64,000 bases of DNA from Acidobacteriota bacterium (GCA_023389035.1 JAEWFC010000004.1:62001-126000), one strand, 5' to 3'; positions 26,845 to 35,848 are shown, counted from the first letter of the stretch. The notes: a model not told the origin generated them from the sequence alone. Numbers and translations are program-made.

Positions 26845-27714
26845 TCAGGCGGCGTCCTCGCAATATAGCTCGAGCAGTGAGATCTCGGGCGGGCATTGGT
26901 AGCGGATGGGAAGCACGACGGTGCCGATACCGCGGGTGATATAGATCTGCGAGCCGCGGCGTTTGTGCAACCCGGCCGTCCGTCGTCGGCGGATCATGCG
27001 GCGGCTGGAATCGCGAACCCTGACCTGGCCGCCGTGCGTGTGGCCGCTGAGCGTCAGGTCGACCTCGTTGCGGACCGAGTGCCGAAAGATGATCGGATTA
27101 TGGGCTAGCAGCAATTTGAACTCGTCCGGATACGAACCCTTAAGTGCGGCCGGAAGATCCGTCTTCCCGACCATGTGATCATCGACGCCGCCGACCCAAA
27201 ACGCGGCACCGCGAGCCTCGAGACGAAAGCCTTCGTTAACCAGCATATTCACGCCGGCGTCACGAAAGGTTTCGGTCACAAGGTCCGCATTGGTCCAGTG
27301 GTCGTGATTGCCGAGGCAAGCGTGCACGCCGAATTCGGCCTGAAGCCTGCCGAGAGAGTTTGCGACCGGCTCGATAAATTCCGTTTCGTGTGATACGTAA
27401 TCACCCGTCAGAACGATCATATCCGGCCGAAGGCGATTCACGATCTTTACCGTTCGGTCGATGTGGTCGATACCGGTGAGCGGGCTGTGATGAATATCCG
27501 AAAGATGGATGACCTTCAGCCCATCGAGGCGTTTTGGAAGCCGCGGTAGCGCGATCGGAACGCGTTCGAGCGTGAGGCTGTTCGCCTCGTCGATGGCATA
27601 CTTCGCAAGCTTCGAAACGTTGCCGGCAAGCTCACGCAGGGGACGCTCAGCCCCCATCAGCGTATTGATGCGGTCAGCGATCTTTGCCCGTGAAGCTCGT
27701 ATCGGTTTAGCCAT
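26845..27714 (-). CDS. Calcineurin-like metallophosphoesterase (YkuE type)
   Basis: A 289-aa phosphoesterase with all five metal-binding blocks: LSDIHHSP, LTGDYVSH, LGNHDHW, LLAHNP and SGHTHGGQ. The N-terminal 60 residues are helical and basic, without a clear TM helix. YkuE-like enzymes hydrolyse lipid-linked or cyclic phosphoesters; some relatives act on UDP-diacylglucosamine in lipid A synthesis. The position 13 bp before the pgsA-like gene hints at a lipid-phosphate substrate, which is inference. Confidence 0.8.
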   Translation of the reverse strand: MAKPIRASRAKIADRINTLMGAERPLRELAGNVSKLAKYAIDEANSLTLERVPIALPRLPKRLDGLKVIHLSDIHHSPLTGIDHIDRTVKIVNRLRPDMIVLTGDYVSHETEFIEPVANSLGRLQAEFGVHACLGNHDHWTNADLVTETFRDAGVNMLVNEGFRLEARGAAFWVGGVDDHMVGKTDLPAALKGSYPDEFKLLLAHNPIIFRHSVRNEVDLTLSGHTHGGQVRVRDSSRRMIRRRRTAGLHKRRGSQIYITRGIGTVVLPIRYQCPPEISLLELYCEDAA

Positions 27715-27768
27715 TATCGAGAGTTCGAATTATATCCGTTCGCTGTTCGTTCCCAAAAGGGATCCGCG

Positions 27769-28974
27769 TCATGCGGACGACACCTTGAGAAATTTACGCT
27801 TCCCGACCTGGAGCAAAGTCTCCTCTTTTGACACGTCCAGATCAGCGTTGGGATTGGATGCTTTTTCGCCGTTGATACGTACGCCGCCTTGTTCGATCAG
27901 GCGTTTCGCCTCACCCTTTGAGGCTGCAAGCCCGGTCTCGAGCAATAGCTCGGGAAGCTTGTAAGTGCCTGACGTTATTTGCTTTAAGTCTATTTCGTCA
28001 GGCACTTCCTTTTGCACGAAACGGCGCACAAACTCTTCCTCCGCAGCGTCGGCATCGGCCGCAGAATGGAAATCCTTAATGATGAGTTTGGCGAGCGATA
28101 CCTTAAGATCACGTGGATTTTTTCCGTGCTCAGTTTCGGTTTTCAGCTGTAAGATCTCTGCCGTGCTGAGGTCCGTGAGGAGTTCGTAATACCGCCACAT
28201 CAGGTCATCTGAGATCGACATCACCTTGCCGAACATTTCTCCAGCCGGTTCATCGATGCCGATGTAGTTGTTCAGCGATTTCGACATTTTCTGCACGCCG
28301 TCGAGCCCTTCGAGAAGCGGCGTGGTGATGACGATCTGCGGTTCCTGGCAATATTCACGCTGCAGATCGCGGCCGACCATAAGGTTAAATTTCTGATCGG
28401 TGCCTCCGAGTTCGACGTCAGATTCGAGGGCGACGCTGTCGTAGCCCTGCGTCAGCGGATAGAGCAGCTCATGGAGCGAGATAGGCGTCTGTTCCGTAAG
28501 GCGTTTATCAAAATCGTCGCGTTCGAGGATCTGTTTCACCGTTACGCGAGAGCAAAGCCGGACGAAATCGGCGGCTGTGAATTTGTCCATCCATTCGCCG
28601 TTAAAGCGAAGCTCGGTCTTGTCAGCATCGAGCAGCTTAAACATCTGTCGTTTGTAGGTCTCGGCGTTGGCGTTGACCTCCTCACGTGAGAGCGGCGGAC
28701 GCGTGACATTCTTTCCCGACGGATCGCCGATCATTCCGGTAAAGTCACCGATCAAAAAGATGACCGTGTGGCCGAGTTCCTGAAACGCCTTAAGCTTGCG
28801 GATGACGACCGTGTGGCCGAGATGAATATCAGGCGCCGTCGGGTCCAGCCCCAACTTGATCCGCAGCGGCTTGCCAGTCTTTGCCGACCGCTCAAGCTTG
28901 GCCTTTAGGTCCTGCTCACGGATAAGGTCAACCGTGCCTTTTTTGAGCAGCTCTATTTGTTCGTCAATGGTCAT
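27769..28974 (-). CDS. tyrS: Tyrosyl-tRNA synthetase
   Basis: A 401-aa class I aminoacyl-tRNA synthetase that charges tRNA-Tyr. It has the HIGH motif as HLGH (51-54), the tyrosine pocket (GDFTGMIGDPSGKN, ELGGTDQKFNLMVGRD), KMSKS (229-233) and a C-terminal S4 RNA-binding domain (GLAASKGEAKRLIEQGGVRI). The length fits the TyrZ-like bacterial subtype. It is probably the first gene of the tyrS-phosphoesterase-pgsA run (54-bp and 13-bp gaps). No T-box was seen upstream. Confidence 0.96.
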   Translation of the reverse strand: MTIDEQIELLKKGTVDLIREQDLKAKLERSAKTGKPLRIKLGLDPTAPDIHLGHTVVIRKLKAFQELGHTVIFLIGDFTGMIGDPSGKNVTRPPLSREEVNANAETYKRQMFKLLDADKTELRFNGEWMDKFTAADFVRLCSRVTVKQILERDDFDKRLTEQTPISLHELLYPLTQGYDSVALESDVELGGTDQKFNLMVGRDLQREYCQEPQIVITTPLLEGLDGVQKMSKSLNNYIGIDEPAGEMFGKVMSISDDLMWRYYELLTDLSTAEILQLKTETEHGKNPRDLKVSLAKLIIKDFHSAADADAAEEEFVRRFVQKEVPDEIDLKQITSGTYKLPELLLETGLAASKGEAKRLIEQGGVRINGEKASNPNADLDVSKEETLLQVGKRKFLKVSSA

Positions 28975-29040
28975 TGAGAAACGATTGTAAATTAGTTGAT
29001 GGGATTACTGCTATCGCATGGAGCGTAAACCACAGGGTCG

Positions 29041-29547
29041 CTAAAGGGATCTATACATTATGTACGCGTCGGTCAGGCCGTTCTGTTTGTGGCGGAATGC
29101 GTCTGGGATAGTGCCGATGATCTCCATTCCTATCGACTGCCAGAGCCGGACGGCGGCGGTGTTTGTGGCAACGACAAAGTTGAACTGCATCGCTTTGAAT
29201 CCGAGCCGGCGGGCTTCGTCGAGCGAGAATTCGCCCATTAGCCTGCCAACGCCTTTGCCGTGGATATCGGGCGAGACCATATAAGCGGCGTTGCACACAT
29301 GGTCGCCCAAGCCCGGGTGATTTGGTTTTAGCCAGAACGTACCGATAACCGTTTCGGTAGCGTCAGCTGATTCAGACGGTTCAAATACTGCTACGTAAAC
29401 ATGCTTCTCGGGCGAGAACCAGTAACCGAGCATCTCCTGCTCCGGCGTTTCCGGATCGAAGACGTACGTATCGCCGCCGGCGATCACCTCTCTAATGATC
29501 TGCCAAACCGCTGGCTTGTCTTGCTCGTTGGCCTTTCGTATTTTCAT
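29041..29547 (-). CDS. GNAT-family N-acetyltransferase
   Basis: A 168-aa acetyl-CoA-dependent acetyltransferase. The ATG at 29547 (MKIRKANEQDKPAVWQIIRE) has GGGA upstream and starts exactly at the first GNAT strand; a longer frame from 29661 adds unrelated sequence inside the neighbouring gene. Motif A is MVSPDIHGKGVGRLMGEFSL; motif B is FVVATNTAAVRLWQSIGMEI. The ending IPDAFRHKQNGLTDAYIMYR is typical of the phosphinothricin/YhhY-like subgroup. The substrate is unknown. The 5' end overlaps the SRA-like gene by 56 bp, implying translational coupling. Confidence 0.8.
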   Translation of the reverse strand: MKIRKANEQDKPAVWQIIREVIAGGDTYVFDPETPEQEMLGYWFSPEKHVYVAVFEPSESADATETVIGTFWLKPNHPGLGDHVCNAAYMVSPDIHGKGVGRLMGEFSLDEARRLGFKAMQFNFVVATNTAAVRLWQSIGMEIIGTIPDAFRHKQNGLTDAYIMYRSL

Positions 29548-30013
29548 TTCCCGTATATACGCGAGTGTCACTAAGAAGCGGACGGTGCATTCGTTCTGAA
29601 ATCTCGAGCCGGGGCTCATCGACAACGCGTTTGAGGGTAAATTTCCACACCATTCTTTCACGAGCGTCGTCGTGGACGTAAGCGGCGTCGGTCACGCACC
29701 AGTGGCCGAGATATTGCCAGCGATTAACCCCTAGTTTGTTGAATAGCGGAACGGGGTGGCCCGTTTGAATTGCTTGGTGCAGAGCTCGGTTGGCGGCGTC
29801 CAGCTTTTGATCGCCGCGGCGGCCGGAGCCGGTGTAATGGATCACGTCGGCCGAGGTGCCGTGGAAGTCGGGATAGCACGGATTGATGCGTCCGAAATCG
29901 GTGAGCAGCGAGATCAGCCGGCCGTTACGCTGGTAGATGCCGTTCCGCGTGCGGTGAAATTTGCTGATCTCTGCCCACGAAATTACTTCCCCGGTTGAGA
30001 GTAGATCCAACAT
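29492..30013 (-). CDS. SRA/YDG-like domain protein without nuclease
   Basis: A 173-aa protein whose central part resembles SRA/YDG-type modified-DNA readers of McrA-like endonucleases: GIYQRNGRLISLLTDFG, DVIHYTGSGRRGDQK (57-70) with the G-x-x-GDQ signature, LDAANRALHQAI, and LFNKLGVNRWQYLGHWCV (90-107). In McrA-type enzymes this domain is followed by HNH. Here the protein ends after a short basic tail and no HNH ORF lies nearby, so it is a stand-alone reader or a remnant. The family call rests on pattern recognition and is tentative. The 3' end overlaps the GNAT gene. Confidence 0.5.
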   Translation of the reverse strand: MLDLLSTGEVISWAEISKFHRTRNGIYQRNGRLISLLTDFGRINPCYPDFHGTSADVIHYTGSGRRGDQKLDAANRALHQAIQTGHPVPLFNKLGVNRWQYLGHWCVTDAAYVHDDARERMVWKFTLKRVVDEPRLEISERMHRPLLSDTRVYTGNENTKGQRARQASGLADH

Positions 30014-30042
30014 ATCCGCATTTTAGCAGTATTGCACTCAAG

Positions 30043-30067
30043 AAAAAGGGCGGCCCGCTGACCGCCC
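30043..30067 (-). terminator. Terminator of the metalloprotease gene
   Basis: GGGCGG (30048-30053) with CCGCCC (30062-30067), 8-nt loop, five Ts on the minus strand, 28 bp after the stop at 30095. Confidence 0.75.
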
Positions 30068-30094
30068 TATTCTCATTGCTAATTGAATCCGCGA

Positions 30095-32086
30095 TTATTG
30101 CAGCGGAAGCGCCTGCAAGGGTGCGTCACCGTCCAAGCCGAACTGCATGGCGTGAAACGCACCGTTCGAGCTGTTCAGGCGATACCAGACGCCGGTCGAG
30201 GGCCTGAACACGGTCATATCGGAACGGCCATCACCATCGAAATCGGCCGCGGCCGGAATATCGCCGAGCATACCGAACGCGGTCGCACGGAAGCCGCCGT
30301 CGCTGCTTCGCAGCCAGTACCAAACGCCGTTCGACGGACGCCATACCGCTACGTCTTTACGGCCGTCACCATCCAGATCTGCCGCGACAGGAACGTCACC
30401 TGTCAGGCCGAACTGCACTGCACCAAACGAGCCATTCGAACTGTTCAGCCTGTACCACACCGACGAGGACGGCCGAAAAACGCTGAGTTCGCCCTTGCCA
30501 TCGCCGTCAAAATCTCCGGGAACAGGTATGTCACCCGCCAGGCCGAAAGCGGTCGCGTGGAATGCACCGTTCGAGCTGTGCAGTCGATACCAGACGCCGT
30601 TCGACGGGCGAAATACCGCTACATCGGCCTTGCCGTCGGCGTCGAAATCGGCCGGAACAGGTATATCACCCGCGAGCCCGAAACCGACCACGTCGACGGT
30701 GTTCGTGGCCGACTTTATCCGCCACCACGATCCCGCCCGGAAGATCGCAGGGTCGGATTTCCCGTCGCCATCGAAATCCGCGGCTGCCGGAATATCTCCC
30801 ACTTGGCCGAATTGGAAAGCGTTAAAACCGCTCGCGCTCCGGTTCAGATACCACGCACCGTTCGACGGCCTGAAGACGCTGATGTCTGATCTGCCGTCAC
30901 CGTCGAAATCATACGGTGCCCTCACGGTGCTTATCGGTGTCATGCAGCTGCTGTTACCGGTCAAGAAACTTCCGATCTCGCCCCGGGAAAAATTGCAGAA
31001 CGTAAGCGGCGTAGTGCCGGTAAGCTGCGTGTTCATCAATGTGTTCGAACAAGCCTGGGGCGCATCCGCATGGTTTCCGCCGAGGTTGTGGCCGAGTTCG
31101 TGTGCCGTCACCAAATATTTGCCCGGCGCCCAGCCGACGTGTCCGCTGAGGCCGTATGCAAACGCGGGATTCGCACATATCACGCCGACGAACGCAAAGC
31201 CTTGTGATTGGGCGAAAGACTTGCCTGTGAACAGATGGGCCGCGTTTCGCGAGACTCCGCCGTGATTCGTGTTCCAATAGGCCTGAAAGCTTCGGAGCAG
31301 GCCGTCCATATTGCTGCCTGTGAAAGGGTCGGCTGTGGACCATGAATGTTGATAAACCACACGAATGGTCACGTTGATCTCGGACGAGAACGTGCCCTCC
31401 GCCATGTTCAGTATCGAAAGGATCTCGGCATTTGCTGCCGCCGGACCGCCGTTCATCGAGACGAACTGGTTGTCAGCCTCGGTCGCGATGTCCATTCGCC
31501 GAAGGGCTTGCGTTGCTTCAGGTGAGCCATTAGCTGCCATTTCCCTGCCGGTTTCGATCTTTACAGGCATTTCGGCCTCACACCAGAAATCTTCGCGGTG
31601 CAAGACGTCTTCAGCTCTATAAACTACGGAATCATTCTCGCTGGCAGTCGATGAATAGCGGCTCGCGGGTTCGATATACAGCCGCTCGCTGCCGATGTCG
31701 AAATAGCCTTCGACGCGGCCGCCGTCGATCGTAAGACGCGCGGCGGAGCCAATAACGCCATCGATGCGGCCTCGGAATGTGGTGACCGGCAGTTCGGGCA
31801 GCGTTCTAAGGCCGGCAGGGCCGCGGTCTTCAGCCCGGTAAAATGGAGAACGAAGGTCGTTTGGCTCAACACTTAAGTTAAACTGACGGCCGCGGGCCGC
31901 GAACGAGAGCGTGCGTGAATGGCCAGCCGCAGCCTCAGGCGCTGCGATGCGAACGACGTCAAACGCCGAAAAATGATCGGAATATTTGCGGTCGCCGCCG
32001 GGTTGCTGAGCGCTCAGAGAGCCCGTGTAAACGAGCGTAAGAAGACACACTGCGAGCGTCCGCGCGACAAAGGGGACAACTTTCAT
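30095..32086 (-). CDS. Secreted reprolysin-like metalloprotease with DxDGDG repeats
   Basis: A 663-aa exported zinc protease. The start at 32086 (MKVVPFVARTLAVCLLTLVY) is chosen for the signal peptide and GAGG upstream; the longer frame from 32176 adds a hydrophilic leader. A pro-region (about 30-180) precedes the catalytic domain. The zinc motif HELGHNLGGNHAD is a full HExxHxxGxxHD, as in adamalysin/reprolysin-type metzincins, followed by a CSNTLMN Met-turn-like segment. The last 271 residues (nt 30098-30910) are six repeats of 43-49 residues opening D-F-D-G-D-G, predicted to form a calcium-binding propeller shared with the protein at 19912. The likely role is extracellular proteolysis at or beyond the cell surface. 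Confidence 0.85.
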   Translation of the reverse strand: MKVVPFVARTLAVCLLTLVYTGSLSAQQPGGDRKYSDHFSAFDVVRIAAPEAAAGHSRTLSFAARGRQFNLSVEPNDLRSPFYRAEDRGPAGLRTLPELPVTTFRGRIDGVIGSAARLTIDGGRVEGYFDIGSERLYIEPASRYSSTASENDSVVYRAEDVLHREDFWCEAEMPVKIETGREMAANGSPEATQALRRMDIATEADNQFVSMNGGPAAANAEILSILNMAEGTFSSEINVTIRVVYQHSWSTADPFTGSNMDGLLRSFQAYWNTNHGGVSRNAAHLFTGKSFAQSQGFAFVGVICANPAFAYGLSGHVGWAPGKYLVTAHELGHNLGGNHADAPQACSNTLMNTQLTGTTPLTFCNFSRGEIGSFLTGNSSCMTPISTVRAPYDFDGDGRSDISVFRPSNGAWYLNRSASGFNAFQFGQVGDIPAAADFDGDGKSDPAIFRAGSWWRIKSATNTVDVVGFGLAGDIPVPADFDADGKADVAVFRPSNGVWYRLHSSNGAFHATAFGLAGDIPVPGDFDGDGKGELSVFRPSSSVWYRLNSSNGSFGAVQFGLTGDVPVAADLDGDGRKDVAVWRPSNGVWYWLRSSDGGFRATAFGMLGDIPAAADFDGDGRSDMTVFRPSTGVWYRLNSSNGAFHAMQFGLDGDAPLQALPLQ

Positions 32087-32304
32087 GGTGGGAAACCTCA
32101 ATTTCTGGAATGCGTACGTGGGATAAGGTGTGGGAGACTCTATCTCAAGAGGAGAGCCTCTATACCTTTTAAACAAGTTTAATAGATGAGACTTTCCAGC
32201 GAAAGGCGCACCGGAAAAAACTTGTTTTACACGCCACCGGCGTAAAACTAAGCAGGACTTGAAGTTAATCGTAAAAAAAAATTTGGGGTCTGATACCGGG
32301 TTCG

Positions 32305-32709
32305 TTGCGGCTTCGCGTTGTCAGGTCCTGGCAGGACAGATTTACCGTGTCTGCAGCGGCGTTTGTATTGAATAGTGAAGGAAAGGTACTGCTGCTGAAC
32401 CACGTCTTCCGGCCATTCTCCGGCTGGGGTTTGCCCGGCGGTTTTTTGGATCATGGTGAATCAGCGGAAGAAGCGATCAGACGCGAACTTGCGGAGGAAG
32501 CGGGTATTGGACTGGATGACCTGCAGATGTATCGGGTTCGCGTAGTGAACCGGCATGTGGAGATCCTCTTTATAGCAAAGGCCGTCGGCGAAGCGGTGGT
32601 GAGCAGCCGCGAGATCGTGGGGCTCGGCTGGTTTTCGTCAGATGATCTGCCGAAAGATCTAAGCAAAGGCCAGGCCAGGCTGATCAGGTCGGTTCTTGAG
32701 ACGGTTTGA
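32305..32709 (+). CDS. Nudix hydrolase
   Basis: A 134-aa (or slightly longer) pyrophosphohydrolase. The Nudix box GGFLDHGESAEEAIRRELAEE matches G-x5-E-x7-R-E-x2-E-E-x-G-I and continues AGIG. The preceding WGLPGG loop and following strands (RVRVVNRHVEILFIAKAVGE) are standard. The only start before the first strand is a TTG at 32305, with no clear Shine-Dalgarno; a CTG at 32290 is an alternative. Substrate not predictable. It is followed after 67 bp by the pyrE-like gene. The 218-bp gap upstream contains an imperfect hairpin near 32225-32247. Confidence 0.8.
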   Translation: MRLRVVRSWQDRFTVSAAAFVLNSEGKVLLLNHVFRPFSGWGLPGGFLDHGESAEEAIRRELAEEAGIGLDDLQMYRVRVVNRHVEILFIAKAVGEAVVSSREIVGLGWFSSDDLPKDLSKGQARLIRSVLETV

Positions 32710-32776
32710 AAAAGGCTCGGGTGCTGTTTAAGATAGGTGTTTCGTTCATATCGCATTTATCAACAGGAGACAATGA

Positions 32777-33391
32777 ATGGTTGACCTTATACCCTCGGCG
32801 GAATCGGTGATGCAAATATTGCAGGAGACCGGAGCATACCGCCGCGGACATTTTATTTACCCGAACGGAAAGCACGCGTCGCACTATTTCCAGATGCCGC
32901 TGGCCTTTCGCTATTACGATAATGCCCGTATTCTGTCGGTCGGCCTCAGCCGCCATTTCCGTATGGAGAAGTCGATCGCGAAACGGCTGCCCAAGGTATC
33001 GATCATCAGCCCGAGTCCCGGCGGTATAATGGTCGCATTCGGCGTTCGCGAGGCTCTCAGTGCAGACCAGATCTACTGGGCTGAAATGGAGGACGGCAAG
33101 CGGCAGTTTCGTCAATACATGTCGGACACGAACGTTCATCCCGCGATCATTGTCGATGACATTCTTCGGTCGGGACGTGCGATCCAGGAGACGATCGACC
33201 TGTGTAAAGAGATCGGCACCGAAGTGATCGGCATCGGCACCATTGCAAGATTTGAGGATGGGCGGTCGGAATTCGATGGCATACCCGTGAAATCGCTTCT
33301 GACCTTTGACGTGAATTTCTACGAGACAGAAGAAGAATGGAAAAAGTCACGAAGTGCGTCAGACGTGGCTGAAGAAAAGGTCAGGTTCTAG
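32777..33391 (+). CDS. pyrE: Orotate phosphoribosyltransferase-like protein
   Basis: A 204-aa type I phosphoribosyltransferase. The PRPP loop is AIIVDDILRSGRAIQETIDL, with two acidic residues then SGR. The N-terminal hood (ETGAYRRGHFIYPNGKHASH, then YFQMPLAF) follows the OPRTase pattern F-x-L-x-S-G-x-x-S-x-x-Y only loosely, with PNGKHASHYF in place of LxSGxxSxxY. PyrE makes OMP from orotate and PRPP in pyrimidine synthesis. The symbol is given on this resemblance; a salvage PRTase is possible. A strong terminator follows. Confidence 0.7.
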   Translation: MVDLIPSAESVMQILQETGAYRRGHFIYPNGKHASHYFQMPLAFRYYDNARILSVGLSRHFRMEKSIAKRLPKVSIISPSPGGIMVAFGVREALSADQIYWAEMEDGKRQFRQYMSDTNVHPAIIVDDILRSGRAIQETIDLCKEIGTEVIGIGTIARFEDGRSEFDGIPVKSLLTFDVNFYETEEEWKKSRSASDVAEEKVRF

Positions 33392-33417
33392 CAAACCTAA
33401 AAGTAACTAAAGACAAG

Positions 33418-33451
33418 GCCCGATATCGTCAACGTGCGATATCGGGCTTTT
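33418..33451 (+). terminator. Terminator of the pyrE-like gene
   Basis: A perfect 11-bp stem, GCCCGATATCG (33418-33428) with CGATATCGGGC (33437-33447), then TTTT. Its end abuts the stop of the convergent plsC-like gene. Confidence 0.85.
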
Positions 33452-34824
33452 CAGCGTTCTAACTGGGCGAGCTTCTGTTGCATATCGCGTCTCTCGACAA
33501 AAAGCCGCAGAAACGTCTCGCGTTTCGTGAGAAAAAGGCTGACCGCGTTCGCCCATCCACGTAGGTCCTCAAAACGTTCGAGCGTGTACAGTGCGACGTA
33601 TCCAAGCAAAGCCGATATCGGGATCGCAGCGAGTGCAAGTTCCCACCCGAAAAAAAACCAAGTAACGGCAGCAGTGATCAGCCACGTGGCGGGCATAAAG
33701 AGCATTCCGGCGAGAACCTTTGCGGTCGATGCGACGTCATCGGCACCGTGCTGGGCGTACCACATCGCGAACAGCCGGCTCAGCTGATATGCAGGGAAAT
33801 GCAGTATCGCGCCCACGGCACCCATTGGCAGCAGCATAAACAGCCACCACGTACGGGCGAGTGCCTGGCGAATGACGAACCCTCGAGAATACTGTGCGAG
33901 CGAAAGATGTTCAGGGCCGATGCCATACCGGTCGAGGGTTTGGTCGAACTCGTGCATTTTCTGCCGCAAGGGGCTTTCCTGATATACGCCGGTCTCCTGC
34001 TGAGCAATGTAAGCCTGCAGAAAATCCATTTTCTCACCCAATGCCTCGCTCCCGGCGGCAGCAGAAAAGATCTCTTCGGCGATGCGTGCGGTGTGGAGAT
34101 CCGATTCGTTCTCGGCATTGACGGTAACTTCGCGAAGTGCAGATTCGATCCGATCTGTCAGAGCTCGCGACGCCTCCCGCGGCGGCTGGCCATCGATGTC
34201 GAGTTCGACCGGTTCGACGGTAAACGGCTCGCCAAAGTAGAGCAGAGCTTCACTTCTGAAGGTTGTTTTGCTGGTGTAGAAAAGCCCGACAGGAACTATT
34301 TTTAGATCGATCGGTTTCTCGCTTGAAACAGAGACCGCACCGAGAGCAATGCGTGCCGCACCGGTCTTTGCCGGCAGCAATTTTGTTGAGTTGTGCGAAA
34401 TGCCCTCGGGAAACAGGGCGATCGAACCGCCTTGCTGCAGGCGTTCACGAGCAAGCTCAAAAGTCCGCAGATTTTTTGAAACGTCCGCACCGGCATCCAT
34501 CTTGCGGTACACGGGCAAAGCTTCGACGGTCTTAAGCAAGAACGACAGGACCGGCATGTGAAAAAGCGTGGATTTCGCAAGAAATGAGATCTTGCGAGGC
34601 AGAGCGACGAAGACCAGTGCCGGATCGATCAGGCCGTTCGGATGATTCATCACGAAGATCACGCCTGTTCCGTCCGGCACACGATCGGCATTGACTGTTT
34701 CGATACGGCGAAAGAATAGCTGCAATGCTACGCCGAAAATGAAGAGGAGAATTCGAAAGACCAGCGTCCCGCGGCGGTTGACGATCAGATCGATCAGGCG
34801 AAGTTTCTTGACGCTCTTGGCCAC
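33451..34824 (-). CDS. PlsC-like glycerolipid acyltransferase
   Basis: A 457-aa membrane acyltransferase. Catalytic motifs are FVMNHPNGLIDPALVFVALP (NHxxxxD), ALPVYRKMDAG, SIALFPEGISHN (FPEG) and KIVPVGLFY, as in 1-acylglycerol-3-phosphate acyltransferases. Unlike short PlsC proteins, it carries a 250-residue C-terminal extension with a helical part and four hydrophobic helices (WWLFMLLPMGAVGAILHFPA, LITAAVTWFFFGWELALAAI). A GTG at 34824 is preferred as start because it lies just after the recR stop; an ATG at 34875 would overlap recR by 47 bp. Role: lysophospholipid acylation, specificity unknown. Confidence 0.8.
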   Translation of the reverse strand: MAKSVKKLRLIDLIVNRRGTLVFRILLFIFGVALQLFFRRIETVNADRVPDGTGVIFVMNHPNGLIDPALVFVALPRKISFLAKSTLFHMPVLSFLLKTVEALPVYRKMDAGADVSKNLRTFELARERLQQGGSIALFPEGISHNSTKLLPAKTGAARIALGAVSVSSEKPIDLKIVPVGLFYTSKTTFRSEALLYFGEPFTVEPVELDIDGQPPREASRALTDRIESALREVTVNAENESDLHTARIAEEIFSAAAGSEALGEKMDFLQAYIAQQETGVYQESPLRQKMHEFDQTLDRYGIGPEHLSLAQYSRGFVIRQALARTWWLFMLLPMGAVGAILHFPAYQLSRLFAMWYAQHGADDVASTAKVLAGMLFMPATWLITAAVTWFFFGWELALAAIPISALLGYVALYTLERFEDLRGWANAVSLFLTKRETFLRLFVERRDMQQKLAQLER

Positions 34825-34828
34825 GGCC

Positions 34829-35443
34829 TTAGATCTCGTGGCGGTTCGTGAGGGCCTTATCCATCGTGACCTCATCGACGTACTCGAGATCGCTTCCGAC
34901 GGGCATTCCCATCGCGATGCGCGTGACCAGAACGCCGAGCGGTTTCAGCAGGCGTGCGATGTAATTGGCAGTAGCCTCGCCCTCGGTGGTCGGGTTGGTC
35001 GCAACTATTATTTCCTTGACTTCGACGCCCTCGTTGTTTTCGGGCAAAAGACGCGGCAGGAGATTAGAAAGCATCAGCTCATCAGGCCCAATGCCGCGTA
35101 TCGGCGAAAGCGAGCCGTGTATGACGTGATACATGCCGCGGAAAGAACGGGTCTTTTCGACCGCGACAAGATTGTAAGGCTCCTCGACGATACAGATGAT
35201 AGACCGGTCACGTTTGGGATTCGAGCAATAAAGGCAGGGATTTATGTCCGTAAGATTATTACAGACGGTGCAGAAGACGATCTTTTCCTTCACCTCGCGC
35301 AAAGCCTCGACAAAGCTGTCGACCTCGGCCTGCGGGCGTCGCAAAATATAGAACGCCAGCCGCTGGGCGGACTTCCCGCCGATCCCCGGCAGACGTTTGA
35401 ACTCATCGATCAGCTTCGCGACCGGTTCTGAGTAATCTAACAT
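34829..35443 (-). CDS. recR: Recombination protein RecR
   Basis: A 204-aa protein of the RecFOR pathway, which loads RecA at single-strand gaps. It has the N-terminal helix-hairpin-helix (FKRLPGIGGKSAQRLAFYIL), the C4 zinc motif FCTVCNNLTDINPCLYC, and a Toprim domain starting ICIVEEPYNLVAVEKT with IIVATNPTTEGEATANYI. Length is standard. It is downstream of ybaB, the conserved bacterial pairing, though the usual dnaX is not in the neighbourhood. Confidence 0.96.
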   Translation of the reverse strand: MLDYSEPVAKLIDEFKRLPGIGGKSAQRLAFYILRRPQAEVDSFVEALREVKEKIVFCTVCNNLTDINPCLYCSNPKRDRSIICIVEEPYNLVAVEKTRSFRGMYHVIHGSLSPIRGIGPDELMLSNLLPRLLPENNEGVEVKEIIVATNPTTEGEATANYIARLLKPLGVLVTRIAMGMPVGSDLEYVDEVTMDKALTNRHEI

Positions 35444-35542
35444 TTCAAGATCTTGTTAACACAAAGCCGCCAAGCTGTACTGTACCAGTCGCGACCAACT
35501 TTACGTCGTGACAACCTGGTGACTTAGCGTTTTGATGTCAGG

Positions 35543-35848
35543 TTACATCAGGCCTGGAGGCAGCATTCCGCCGAGCTTGCCTTTGAGAGATTCTTCGACC
35601 TTTCGATGCGCTTCGTTGAGAGCAGCAACGGTCAGGTCCTGGATCATTTCGACGTCGCCGTCTTTGATGATGTCGGGTGAGATCTTTAGCTCTACGACCT
35701 CAAAATCGCCCCGCATCTTGACGTTGACGGCACCGCCGCCGGCGGTCGCCTCAACGACCGTCTCCTTCATTTCCTTGCCCATTTTCTCCTGCATTTGCTG
35801 GGCCTGCTGCATCATTGAGTTCAGATCGAATCCGCCCGGTAATTTCAT
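35543..35848 (-). CDS. YbaB/EbfC nucleoid-associated protein
   Basis: A 101-aa small DNA-binding dimer. The N-terminal helix is Gln/Met-rich (MMQQAQQMQEKMGKEMKETV), followed by the YbaB beta core (VVEATAGGGAVNVKMRG, FEVVELKISPDII) and a C-terminal helix ending in a Gly/Pro tail. It precedes recR by 99 bp; that gap was checked for the SRP RNA that often lies in dnaX-ybaB-recR loci and no SRP core was found. Confidence 0.92.
   Translation of the reverse strand: MKLPGGFDLNSMMQQAQQMQEKMGKEMKETVVEATAGGGAVNVKMRGDFEVVELKISPDIIKDGDVEMIQDLTVAALNEAHRKVEESLKGKLGGMLPPGLM

Noticed and set aside
35444..35542. Possible SRP RNA between recR and ybaB
   Set aside because: The position is typical, but the conserved SRP core (GGAAGCAGCC-like loop) is absent.
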